A stretch of 64,000 nt of DNA from Prevotella sp. GTDB lineage: Bacteria; Bacteroidota; Bacteroidia; Bacteroidales; Bacteroidaceae. The DNA lies in NCBI GenBank assembly GCA_017410365.1, contig JAFQQY010000048.1:1-64000 (forward strand). The letters are read 5' to 3'. The translations under genes and the position numbers were made by a program. The notes under the pieces were generated by a model. It worked only from the letters and a program-made list of their open reading frames with translations. It was not told the origin of the DNA and searched no databases. This document shows, piece after piece, positions 25,259-33,575 of this stretch (position 1 is its first letter; every line of letters starts with the position of its first letter).

Positions 25259-25532
25259 GTCTTTTTGTTTTGATTAAATTTCAATTCAATAAATAATTAT
25301 CTATATTGTATATCTCATTCGGCAAAATTACAAATAAATAATCAAATATGGGGATGCTGGCTGATTTATTTTGCCTCATAGCATAATTTTGTCTTTATAG
25401 AGTGCGTATTAGCATGCCTTTATTCGCTCAATGGAGTGTTAAGCTTCACAAAATATTTAAACTCATACTTGCTCATCTGCCTTTTATATTTGTTTGGACG
25501 GCGTGGCGTTAAGGTTTAATGAAAAAAATTAT
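25259..25532. other. Intergenic gap between divergent genes
   Basis: An A+T-rich gap with no ORF. A TAATTTTG -7-like box on the minus strand (about 25323-25330) may serve the secreted protein gene; no other structure was seen. Confidence 0.35.
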
Positions 25533-25540
25533 TACTTTTG
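25533..25540 (+). promoter_or_regulatory. -7 box of the GH106-like gene
   Basis: TACTTTTG lies 32 bases before the ATG at 25573; the -33 region is weak. Confidence 0.5.
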
Positions 25541-25572
25541 TAATCAGATTCTAATAATAACTCAACTTGCAC

Positions 25573-28500
25573 ATGTTAAGAGGATACATTTTGTTTGCCA
25601 TGATGATGGTAGTACTGAAGGCAATGGCTGCCGATGATGCTACAAGCGGGTTGTGGAAGGGCTTTTCTAATCCACAAGATTCGGCACGCACAAAAGTGTG
25701 GTGGTTTCACGGACAGACGGAAACAACACGCGAGGGAATAACCGCCGACCTTGAGGCGTTCAAGCGTCAGGGTGTGGGAGGCGTGGTGTTCTATAATCAG
25801 GTGCACGGCAAGCAGACGAGTGGGGCATTGAAGGTTTTTTCGCCTGAATGGTGGCAGATGTTCGTGTTTGCCGCGCAGGAGGCAAAGCGCCTGGGATTGA
25901 CGTTCGATACACATGTCTCTGACGGTTATGTGGCTGGCGGCCCGTGGATAACACCTGATTTAGGCATGCAGAGACTCACGAGTGAGGAATTACGAGTTAC
26001 GAATTATGAATTAAACGGCCTCACCCCCAAACCCTCTCCAAAGGGCGAGGGGAGTGGTAACAATAGTATTTTAAGGAGTTCTGGAGTGCAGGAGTGTAGG
26101 AGTGAAGACAATGGTTTGTCACGCAATTCTTCAATTCTTCAATCCTTTAATTCTTCCTCCTTCCTCCTCGCATACCCCCTGAAAGGCAAGGTGTGGGAAA
26201 GGAGCAAGACCATAAGCGAGGGGAAACTGATGACCATCGAGGCAGATGGCAACGAGCATTATCTGGATTTTGACATCAGCGACAGCTTCACTGCTCGTCG
26301 TATAACCTATAAGTGCGGCAAGCGAGGTAAGGCAACCACAAGTGCAACCAACGTGCCGGGACCTCCAGGCGAGACATTCGTGGGAACTGGTTATCGTGAG
26401 ATGCCCGATATTGGCGAGTTGCAGGCTTCTGACGACGGAAAGAATTACTTCACGGTGTGCCGACTGAAGAATGTGTATAACGCACATGGCAGTTGGAATC
26501 AGAAAACCATAGCCTTTCCTGCGGTTAGAGCACGCCATTTCCGTTTGCGTCTGCACGACTGGAACCCGGAAGGCGAGAAGCGCAACCTGCGCATCGGCGA
26601 CATCTCGCTACATTCGGCTGCCGGAGTAAACGAGTGGGAAGAGAAGGCGGCTCTTTATTCCGAGTATATAGAGCGGCAGGAGATTGTTGACTATCCCGAT
26701 GAGGAATGCCTGCGCTCGGATGAGATGATAGACCTGACGCAGTTTGTAGATGCCGACGGACATCTGCAATGGAAAGCACCCGAGGGCGATTGGCTGATAA
26801 TGCGCTTTGCTCCTGTGCCCACGGGCGCGAAAACCAAGCATGGCACCGAGGGCATGGGCGGATTGGAATGCGACAAGCTGTCGGCAAGGGCAGCTGAAGT
26901 GCAATGGCGCAACTACTTCAAGGTGATGAGCGACACGCTGGCACGCTACGGTTTGGCGATTGACGGCTTGGCTATGGACAGTCATGAGGCTGGTTCGCAA
27001 AACTGGACAGCAGATTTTGAAAAGCAGTTTGAGCGTCGCCGTGGCTACAGTCTTTTGCCCTATCTGCCAGTGATGATGGGCTATGTGGTCGATTCGGCAG
27101 AGCGTTCCGAGCAGGTGCTTCAGGATGTACGCCGCACCATTGCCGACCTCATTGCCGATGAATACTATGCCACGCTCGACAGTCTTTGCCATTCGGTAGG
27201 CATCCCCTTTACCGCACAAGCCACGGGCAATGCCCTCTGCATCGTTTCCGACCCTATACAGGCAAAGGGCAGGGTGGCGAAGCCGCAAGGCGAGTTTTGG
27301 GCGATACACCCCGACGGCAATTATGACATTAAGGAATGCTCGTCGGCAGCCCACCTCTACGGCAAACCCATAGCATCGGGCGAGGCGTTTACCGATGTGA
27401 AGTTCACCCAACCGCTGTCTTACATCAAGAGCCTGGCCGACTATGCCTATTGCTACGGCATCAACGAGTTTGTGGTGTGTGCCTCTGCGTATCAGGCGCA
27501 ACAGGATAAAATGCCTTATAACACCGGAGGCGGACGCCACTATTGTCTGAACCGCAACAATACCTATTGGCCATATAGCCAACCCTTCTGGGATTATCAG
27601 GCGCGTTGCTCGTGGATGATGCGTCAGGGCAAGCCAGTGGTTGACCTCTGCGTATATCTCGGCGACAACGCTCCGGTAAAGATACTCACTCACCGCTTGC
27701 CGATAATCCCCTCAGGCTTCTACTACGATGCCTTTACAGCCGATGCCCTATACAATAGGATGAGGGCAGAAGACGGCAGGATAGTGCTGCCCGACGGACT
27801 TTCATATAGAGCCATGATTATTCCTCGCCGCACGGTGCTCACGCCACAGGCAGCTGCCCGCATCGACTCGTTTGAGCGTGCCGGTGTGCCTATTATCAGG
27901 GAAACAACGTTAGAGTCAGTGGCAGAAGGGATAAGAAGCCACGGACTTCTGCCGTCCATCCGTCTGCAACATGGCGACATGAACAACCAGCAGTTGTGGT
28001 TTGCCCATCGAGAAACGGATAATGCCGAACTGTATTTCCTCAACAATCATGGCGAGGAGGTGATTGACGATGCTCTTGTCATTAGTTCGCCATATCGGAA
28101 TGCCGAATGGTGGAATCCCGTTGACAACAAGCGCACGCGACTCACGCAGACAACCGATGGTGCATGGCGCATACACCTGCAACCAAAGGAGGCGGGTTTC
28201 GTGGTGCTCAGTAACCAGTCGGTAGCAGAACTTCCGCCATACGACAGAGGAAAGGAACGCTTGGTGAAGACGATTTCAGACGATTGGAACGTCAGTTTCG
28301 ATAAGAGTATGGGTGGGGTAGGTGATGTGCATTTCTCGCGACTTACCGACTGGACAAATCATACCGATACCGCCATCAGATATTTCTCAGGTACCGCCAT
28401 ATATGAAAAGGAGTTCAAGATAAAGAAACCGAAGGCACGCACGCTGCTGAGAATACCCCAACTACACGACATTGCCAAGGTAGAGGTTAACGGCATCGAT

Positions 28501-28746
28501 GCCGGCATCATCTGGTGCTCGCCGTGGCAACTCGACATCACCCGTCTTTTGCGCAAAGGCAAGAACACCCTGCGCATATCAGTTGCCAATACGCTGATGA
28601 ACAGAATGATTTTAGATTCTTCGTTGCCGCAAGAGCAACGCGTGACCGAGGCAATACCTGTGATAGCCACCCCCGACGACCCGCTCATGCCTTCGGGGAT
28701 TGTGGGGAGTGTGGAATTGTTGGAGGTTGATTATGGAGAAAGATAG
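25573..28746 (+). CDS. GH106-like glycoside hydrolase with an internal repeat insertion
   Basis: A 1,057-residue secreted protein with a signal peptide (MLRGYILFAMMMVVLKAMA). The opening region (KVWWFHGQTETTREGITADL, FSPEWWQMFVFAAQEAKRLG) and the closing beta-sandwich (ALLRIPQLHDIAKVEVNG-type: LLRIPQLHDIAKVEVNGID) match the GH106 family of alpha-L-rhamnosidases and relatives. It probably acts on rhamnose-containing plant glycans. Residues about 136-198 are an in-frame insertion made of repeat words (TPKPSPKGEGSG, SSGVQECRSED) that do not belong to the fold. It is next to a GH43 gene on the same strand. The start is ATG 25573; an upstream TTG in frame is less likely. Confidence 0.8.
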   Translation: MLRGYILFAMMMVVLKAMAADDATSGLWKGFSNPQDSARTKVWWFHGQTETTREGITADLEAFKRQGVGGVVFYNQVHGKQTSGALKVFSPEWWQMFVFAAQEAKRLGLTFDTHVSDGYVAGGPWITPDLGMQRLTSEELRVTNYELNGLTPKPSPKGEGSGNNSILRSSGVQECRSEDNGLSRNSSILQSFNSSSFLLAYPLKGKVWERSKTISEGKLMTIEADGNEHYLDFDISDSFTARRITYKCGKRGKATTSATNVPGPPGETFVGTGYREMPDIGELQASDDGKNYFTVCRLKNVYNAHGSWNQKTIAFPAVRARHFRLRLHDWNPEGEKRNLRIGDISLHSAAGVNEWEEKAALYSEYIERQEIVDYPDEECLRSDEMIDLTQFVDADGHLQWKAPEGDWLIMRFAPVPTGAKTKHGTEGMGGLECDKLSARAAEVQWRNYFKVMSDTLARYGLAIDGLAMDSHEAGSQNWTADFEKQFERRRGYSLLPYLPVMMGYVVDSAERSEQVLQDVRRTIADLIADEYYATLDSLCHSVGIPFTAQATGNALCIVSDPIQAKGRVAKPQGEFWAIHPDGNYDIKECSSAAHLYGKPIASGEAFTDVKFTQPLSYIKSLADYAYCYGINEFVVCASAYQAQQDKMPYNTGGGRHYCLNRNNTYWPYSQPFWDYQARCSWMMRQGKPVVDLCVYLGDNAPVKILTHRLPIIPSGFYYDAFTADALYNRMRAEDGRIVLPDGLSYRAMIIPRRTVLTPQAAARIDSFERAGVPIIRETTLESVAEGIRSHGLLPSIRLQHGDMNNQQLWFAHRETDNAELYFLNNHGEEVIDDALVISSPYRNAEWWNPVDNKRTRLTQTTDGAWRIHLQPKEAGFVVLSNQSVAELPPYDRGKERLVKTISDDWNVSFDKSMGGVGDVHFSRLTDWTNHTDTAIRYFSGTAIYEKEFKIKKPKARTLLRIPQLHDIAKVEVNGIDAGIIWCSPWQLDITRLLRKGKNTLRISVANTLMNRMILDSSLPQEQRVTEAIPVIATPDDPLMPSGIVGSVELLEVDYGER
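25979..26165 (+). repeat. In-frame repeat insertion in the GH106-like gene
   Basis: A mosaic of repeat words seen elsewhere in gaps: GAATTACGAGTTACGAATTA, the CTCTCCAAAGGGCGAGG hairpin word, GGAGTGCAGGAGTG and TTCTTCAATTCTTCAATCC. About 187 bases, with the frame kept open. Confidence 0.8.
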
Positions 28747-28865
28747 AAGACAATATAGGACAATAGCTTTGATGTATGATATCAGTAGATTTAAATACAT
28801 TAAAGCTATTGTCCTTTATCTTGCCATTGAAAGTGCATATCTCCAGTATCTTCTTAATAATTATA

Positions 28866-28896
28866 TTGTTTTTTATTCTTTTTTTCACTAACTTTG
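28866..28896 (+). promoter_or_regulatory. Promoter of the GH43 gene
   Basis: TTG (28866-28868), a 20-base spacer and TAACTTTG (28889-28896) lie about 40 bases before the start codon. Confidence 0.65.
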
Positions 28897-28934
28897 TAAC
28901 GACATAACTAATTATAAACACTTATAAACTATTT

Positions 28935-30353
28935 ATGAAGACAAACAAACTAATAACTATATTGGCAGCTTTAGGCATAAGCCTATTTGCGGCTGCTCAA
29001 GACAATCCCATCAAGAAGAGCGCTTTGCCGCATAATCCCTTCGGCAATCCTCTTATTCCCGATATGATTGGCGACCCGAGCATTGTGGAGATAGACGGCA
29101 CGTTTTATTGTTATGTAACCACCGATGGCTACGGACGAGGACTTGAGACATCGGGACCTCCAGTGGTGTGGAAATCGAAAGACTTTAAGAACTGGAGTTT
29201 CAACGGAACATATTTCCCGCAAGCGGAAAACGAGAAGTATTGGGCACCAAGCAAACCTGTCTGGCGCAACGGCAAGTGGTACATCTATCCTACGGTAAAC
29301 GGCTACATGTATCCCGCCGTGGCAGAAAGTCCTGACGGACCTTTCCGACTGGTAAAGGGCGATACGTTCACGCTTGAGAACCGTCTGCTGGAGAAGGACA
29401 GCGTCTGCGCCATTGACACCGAGATTTTCATCGACGACGACAACACGCCATACGCCATTTGGGGACTTCGTAACGTGTCGCGACTAAAGGAAGATATGGC
29501 AACTATCGACACGCTTGTTACGATAACCACACGCAAGAAGTCGTACACCGAAGGCCCTATATTCTTCAAGCGCAACGGCATATACTATTTTCTATATACC
29601 AATATGGCGCTAGAAAAATATGAGTATTTCTATCAGATGAGTCATGTGTCGCCGTTTGGCCCTTACATCACACCAAAGCAAGACCGTGTTTGTGCCACCA
29701 ATGCCGAGAAGGGTGTTTTCGGCCCCGGTCACGGTTGCGTGTTCCGCCTCGAAGGTACCGACGATTACTATCTCGCATATCTTGAGTTCAGCAGGAATAG
29801 CACTAACCGACAGGTGTATGTAAACAAACTCGAGTTTAATGCCGACGGCACCATCAAGCAGGTAGATGTCTCGCTCGATGGAGTAGGGGCATTGCGCCCT
29901 CAAGCCGATGCTCCTCGCCGACTCATGCCTATGGACGTTAAGGCTTCGTCGGTGGCAGAACCACAACGTGTTCCTTACAAACTTGATAAGCGATGCCAGA
30001 GAACGGAGTATTTCGTGCCCGAATTTGCCGCTGACGAGTCGAACGGCTCACGCTGGATGGCGGCCGACAACGACACCACCGATTGCTGGCTGATGCTCGA
30101 CCTTGGTAGCGTGCGCAATGTGGGCACAAGCAAGATTGCCTTTGTCCGACCGACACAAGGTCATGCCTACGAACTTGAGGGTTCTGCCGACGGCAAGCAA
30201 TGGGCACGAATTGGCGGTCATGCCGACGTGCGAAAGATGTCGCCACATACCGATGCCATAGATATGCCATTGCGCTATCTGCGAGTAAGGATAACCAGTG
30301 GTATCAGAGGTGTATGGGAGTGGATAGTGGAAGAGCCACAAGAGAAAAGTTAA
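28935..30353 (+). CDS. GH43-family glycoside hydrolase with a C-terminal carbohydrate-binding-like domain
   Basis: A 472-residue secreted protein with a signal peptide ending AAAQ. Residues about 35-340 are a five-bladed GH43-type propeller: MIGDPSIVEIDGTFY carries the usual catalytic-base Asp, and DTEIFIDDDNTPYAIWG and SYTEGPIFFKRNGIYYFLYT (with the acid Glu) are the other signature blocks. The last 110 residues look like an F5/8-type (discoidin) module. The family includes arabinofuranosidases, xylosidases and galactosidases; the exact substrate is not readable. It follows the GH106-like gene but has its own promoter. Confidence 0.88.
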   Translation: MKTNKLITILAALGISLFAAAQDNPIKKSALPHNPFGNPLIPDMIGDPSIVEIDGTFYCYVTTDGYGRGLETSGPPVVWKSKDFKNWSFNGTYFPQAENEKYWAPSKPVWRNGKWYIYPTVNGYMYPAVAESPDGPFRLVKGDTFTLENRLLEKDSVCAIDTEIFIDDDNTPYAIWGLRNVSRLKEDMATIDTLVTITTRKKSYTEGPIFFKRNGIYYFLYTNMALEKYEYFYQMSHVSPFGPYITPKQDRVCATNAEKGVFGPGHGCVFRLEGTDDYYLAYLEFSRNSTNRQVYVNKLEFNADGTIKQVDVSLDGVGALRPQADAPRRLMPMDVKASSVAEPQRVPYKLDKRCQRTEYFVPEFAADESNGSRWMAADNDTTDCWLMLDLGSVRNVGTSKIAFVRPTQGHAYELEGSADGKQWARIGGHADVRKMSPHTDAIDMPLRYLRVRITSGIRGVWEWIVEEPQEKS

Positions 30354-30361
30354 TTATAAAT

Positions 30362-30392
30362 AAATGGGATGCAGATTGATTGCATCCCATTT
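30362..30392. terminator. Bidirectional terminator between GH43 and the kinase gene
   Basis: AAATGGGATGCA (30362-30373) pairs perfectly with TGCATCCCATTT (30381-30392) between the two convergent genes, with a T-rich sequence on the plus-strand side. Confidence 0.8.
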
Positions 30393-30397
30393 GTGTT

Positions 30398-32071
30398 TTA
30401 TAACTCTTCAAACAGATTGCCCCATGGGTAACTACCGGGTTTTAATATGATGCGCATATTGCCATGGGAGAGGCAGACGACGCCGGGCGAGTATTCGTAT
30501 TCTACATCGAATGAACTGATGCCAAGGCGCTGAAGAACGGTGTAGGCGGTGGCGCCGCCTTCAATGATTATACGAGTTGACGAGTTGAGTGCTTCGCAAG
30601 TTGACAAGTTGACGAGTTGACGAGTTGACAAGTTGCTTGTACTTGAAGGTAATGTCTGCACTCCTTCACTCCTGAATTGGGATGAGAGATGAGGGATGAG
30701 AGATGAGGGATGAACCTCCCCTGACACCTCCGAAGGAGGGGGAGTTGGGGATGAGGGATTGCTTGCCAAGGTAATGTCTACACTCCTACACTCCTTCACT
30801 CCTTCACTCCTCAAAATGCTATTGTCTGAACTCCTGCACTCCTGAACTCCTTGAACAGGTGATAAGATTTGATATGCCATTTCCCCAAAAAGCTTTCTAA
30901 GTCTTACGGCATATTCCTTGCCGCCAGTGGCCTCGTGACCTATGCGTACAATCATGGCATCGTGCTTCAGCCATTGGTCTTTGAGGGTTGCAATCCATGC
31001 GTTTGTTTCTAGAATAGAAGCGGTTCCATGGAACACGTCTTCGGGCATGGTCACCTCAATGGCGTTCTTGTTGGCAAAGAAGGGTTCACCGATAAGCGAG
31101 CGGCTCTGGGTGCTGCCGCAGAGGAGGAGGATTTTTTCAGTTGACGAGTTGAGTGCTTCGCAAGTTGACGAGTTAACAAGTTGACAAGTTGACAGGTTGT
31201 TTGTACTTGAAGGTAATGTCTGCACTCCTTCACTCCTGATTTGGGATGAGAGATGAGGGATGAGAGATGAGGGATTGCTTGACAAACTATCGTCTGAACT
31301 CCTGCACTCCTGCACTCCTTCACTCCTGCACTCCTGCACTCCTAATAAATAATCCACCACCGCCTCATACATATCGGCACCGCCGGCAAACAGGGTGTCG
31401 TTGTCGGCCTTTGCGACATGCTCTCTGATTTCTTCGAGGGTGGTGGCGTCGGGGAGGAGAAGTCCCCTCCCGTCCTCCCCCTTGGGGGAGGAAATAGATG
31501 AGAGATGAGAGTTTGGAGATGAGAGATTGCTTGCCCAGCTATTGTCTGAACTCCTACACTCCTGCACTCCTGCACTCCTTTTTAAAAGTTTCTTCGCCTC
31601 CGCCGTCTTTGCCGGAAACTCAGGGTCATAGGCGAAAGATGTCTGGTCGAGTGGGGTGCCGTTGATATAATAGATGCCGTCTTTCACGATTCTGCCCTTA
31701 GATGGGTTTTGAGGTATGAGCAATGCTTTCTGCTTGCCCGTCACTCTCATGAGTGCCTGCAACTCCGCCGCTACGTGTCCTCGGAGGACGGAGTCGGTTT
31801 TTTTGAAGATAAGGCCTACCCCAACCCCTCCTTGGAGGGGAGAAGTAGAAGGGGCAAACAAGTATTCAATCGTTTTCACCGCCTCTTCCTCCGTGCCTGA
31901 GCGGGTGTCGGTGGCAAGAATAAGAGCCTCACCCCCTGCCCCTCTCCATGATGAGAGGGGAGTTGTTGGCATATTAGGTTGGTAAACCATCAACCTAACC
32001 TTCAATCCCTTGCGCCATGCAATGCCCGCTATCTCGGCAGCTCCGGTTATGTCGTCGGCAATTATTAGCAT
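30398..32071 (-). CDS. Four-carbon acid sugar kinase (DUF1537) with five repeat insertions
   Basis: A 557-residue protein of the DUF1537 family, which phosphorylates tetronates and similar sugar acids. The N-terminus has the family start LIIADDITGAAEIAG, then KKTDSVLRGHVAAEL; the C-terminus has IRIGHEATGG-like and IIIEGGATAYTVLQRLG segments for the nucleotide-binding domain. Normal members have about 400-430 residues. The excess is five stretches of repeat-derived peptide at about 34-48, 73-86, 165-203, 243-312 and 406-499, full of words such as GVQECRSSD and SSLIPHLSSQ. The reading frame is intact throughout. It lies in the sugar-acid cluster, beside a PdxA2-like gene, its usual partner. Whether it is still active is unclear. 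Confidence 0.85.
   Translation of the reverse strand: MLIIADDITGAAEIAGIAWRKGLKVRLMVYQPNMPTTPLSSWRGAGGEALILATDTRSGTEEEAVKTIEYLFAPSTSPLQGGVGVGLIFKKTDSVLRGHVAAELQALMRVTGKQKALLIPQNPSKGRIVKDGIYYINGTPLDQTSFAYDPEFPAKTAEAKKLLKRSAGVQECRSSDNSWASNLSSPNSHLSSISSPKGEDGRGLLLPDATTLEEIREHVAKADNDTLFAGGADMYEAVVDYLLGVQECRSEGVQECRSSDDSLSSNPSSLIPHLSSQIRSEGVQTLPSSTNNLSTCQLVNSSTCEALNSSTEKILLLCGSTQSRSLIGEPFFANKNAIEVTMPEDVFHGTASILETNAWIATLKDQWLKHDAMIVRIGHEATGGKEYAVRLRKLFGEMAYQILSPVQGVQECRSSDNSILRSEGVKECRSVDITLASNPSSPTPPPSEVSGEVHPSSLIPHLSSQFRSEGVQTLPSSTSNLSTRQLVNLSTCEALNSSTRIIIEGGATAYTVLQRLGISSFDVEYEYSPGVVCLSHGNMRIILKPGSYPWGNLFEEL
30575..30856 (-). repeat. Kinase insertion 5 (residues about 406-499)
   Basis: Repeat words GGAGTTCAGGAGTGCAGG, GATGAGGGATGAGAG-type, a CCTCCGAAGGAGGGGG hairpin and GTTGACGAGTTGA words, in frame. 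Its second half is nearly the same as the second half of insertion 4, down to CEALNSST in the protein. Confidence 0.85.
31136..31345 (-). repeat. Kinase insertion 4 (residues about 243-312)
   Basis: Tandem GGAGTGCAGGAGTG words, then a module translating to SSLIPHLSSQ, RSEGVQTLPSST and CEALNSST that is repeated in insertion 5. Confidence 0.85.
31463..31579 (-). repeat. Kinase insertion 3 (residues about 165-203)
   Basis: GGAGTGCAGGAGTGTAGG words, GATGAGAG words and a CCTCCCCCTTGGGGGAGG hairpin, in frame. Confidence 0.8.
31814..31855 (-). repeat. Kinase insertion 2 (residues about 73-86)
   Basis: A CCCCTCCTTGGAGGGG hairpin word, in frame, giving SPLQGGVGVG in the protein. Confidence 0.75.
31928..31972 (-). 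repeat. Kinase insertion 1 (residues about 34-48)
   Basis: A CCCCTCTCCATGATGAGAGG hairpin word, in frame, giving TTPLSSWRGAGGE. Confidence 0.75.
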
Positions 32072-32089
32072 TTGTTTTCAATCTTCCTT

Positions 32090-32232
32090 TTTCTGTTTTA
32101 TCCCCCTCTAACTCCCCCTTTTCAAGAGGGAGCACAGTTTGCTTTTGTTACAAAATCCCACCCAAAAATGGGAGGTTAGGATAAGGTTTCTCATCCCTAA
32201 TCTCCTCCCCAAGGAGAGGATGGGAGGGGCTT
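32090..32232. repeat. Hairpin-word repeats between kinase and PdxA2-like genes
   Basis: Three copies of the CCCCCTCTAACTCCCCCTTTT / CCTCCCCAAGGAGAGG type, both orientations, fill the gap. No terminator or promoter stands out. Confidence 0.75.
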
Positions 32233-32233
32233 T

Positions 32234-33256
32234 CTACTTATTCTTCGCCATCCGCGTAGCATAATCAATGGAGAGGAGCATGGCAGAAGGACTTGCGATG
32301 CCCTGACCGGCTACGTCGAAGGCGGTGCCGTGGTCAACGGATACGCGGATGATAGGCAAACCGAGGGTGATGTTCACGCCCTGTGCACTGTCCATCTTTC
32401 CCGTTTCCTTGTTCCAGTTGAACCCTACCACCTTAAACGGAATATGTCCTTGGTCGTGATACATGGCCACGCAACCGTCGTACTTGCCGCAACGTGCTTT
32501 GGCAAAGAGGGTGTCGGGCGGCACAGGACCGTCAACGTTGAAGCCTCTTGCTCTCAGTTCCTCAACGGCTGGCAATATCTCCTTCTCCTCCTCCCAACCG
32601 AACAAACCGCCGTCGCTGGCGTGTGGGTTAAGTCCTGCGATACCTATGCGAGGATTGTCAATGCCAAACTGCTTGCAGGCATCGCTAATCAGTTCGGTAA
32701 CCTCGATGATGCGTGGCTTCTTCACTCTGTCGCAAGCCTCGCGCAGAGAGACGTGTGTAGAGACGTGGATTACGCGCAAGAACTCATCTGCCAGCAGCAT
32801 GGCATATTTCTTTGTGCCTGTGAAGTGGGCATATATCTCGGTATGTCCGTCGAAGTGATGACCGGCAAGGTTCAGTGCCTCCTTGTTCAGGGGAGCCGTC
32901 ACGGTGCCGTCCACCTCGCCCGCCATAGCCAGTTCGATGGCTTTTATTATCGAAACGAAAGCCGCGTTTCCGCATTGCGGAGCCACCTTGCCCGGCTCGA
33001 ACTGCTCCATGTCGATGCAGTTGAGGTCATATACATCGATGGTTCCATATTCAAACTTTGCCTCGCTGACGTTGGCAATGGCATTTATCTTCACGTCGGC
33101 ACCCAGTTGCTTGGCTGCCCATTCCATTACTTTAGCGTCGCCAGTAACCATCGGACGGCACTTCTCGTAAGTCTCTTTTATTGTTAGGGCCTTAACCACT
33201 ATCTCAGGTCCGATGCCTGCTGGGTCGCCCATGGTGATTGCTAAAATTGGTTGCAT
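32234..33256 (-). CDS. PdxA2-like 4-phospho-tetronate dehydrogenase
   Basis: A 340-residue PdxA-family protein (ITMGDPAGIGPEI at the start, HFDGHTEIYAHFTG, STHVSLREACD, GLNPHASDGGLFG, and the DQGHIPFK metal-binding His). True PdxA makes pyridoxine precursors; PdxA2 paralogues oxidise and decarboxylate 4-phospho-tetronates to dihydroxyacetone phosphate. The adjoining DUF1537 kinase strongly favours PdxA2. It is cytosolic. It is separated from its neighbours on both sides by repeat tracts, yet all are on the same strand and may form one operon. Confidence 0.85.
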   Translation of the reverse strand: MQPILAITMGDPAGIGPEIVVKALTIKETYEKCRPMVTGDAKVMEWAAKQLGADVKINAIANVSEAKFEYGTIDVYDLNCIDMEQFEPGKVAPQCGNAAFVSIIKAIELAMAGEVDGTVTAPLNKEALNLAGHHFDGHTEIYAHFTGTKKYAMLLADEFLRVIHVSTHVSLREACDRVKKPRIIEVTELISDACKQFGIDNPRIGIAGLNPHASDGGLFGWEEEKEILPAVEELRARGFNVDGPVPPDTLFAKARCGKYDGCVAMYHDQGHIPFKVVGFNWNKETGKMDSAQGVNITLGLPIIRVSVDHGTAFDVAGQGIASPSAMLLSIDYATRMAKNK

Positions 33257-33267
33257 GTTATTTTTTA

Positions 33268-33575
33268 GTTAAAGCCCCCTCCTATCCTCCACCTTGGGGG
33301 AGGGATTGGGGAGTAGGTTTTTGAGTTTTTGAGTTTTTAGGAGTGTAGGAGTGAAGGAGTTTAGGAGTGTAGACGATAGCTTGGCAAGCAATCCCTCATC
33401 CCTCATCTTATTTCCCCTCCTTCGGAGGGGTTAGGGGAGGTTCATCTCTCATCCCTCATCTTAAATTTGGAGTTCAGGCGCATACGTCCTCTAACTTCCT
33501 TTATCTTCCTCTAACTTCTTCTAATTTCTTGTTTCTGATTATCAGCTCCCCTCTCTATGGGAGAGGGGTGGGGGT
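33268..33575. repeat. Repeat-filled gap reaching the stop codon of the alcohol dehydrogenase
   Basis: Words of at least four families: CCTCCACCTTGGGGGAGG, GGAGTGTAGGAGTGAAGG, ATCCCTCATCTT, CTAACTTCCTTTATCTTCC and CCCCTCTCTATGGGAGAGG. The last word codes for the end (LSLTPTPLP) of the next gene. Confidence 0.85.

Noticed and set aside
32330-33187. 285-codon plus-strand ORF
   Set aside because: It is antisense to the PdxA2-like gene, whose motifs are complete.
32234-33256. Pyridoxine biosynthesis pdxA
   Set aside because: Neighbouring DUF1537 kinase favours the tetronate-type PdxA2, and no pdxJ is nearby.
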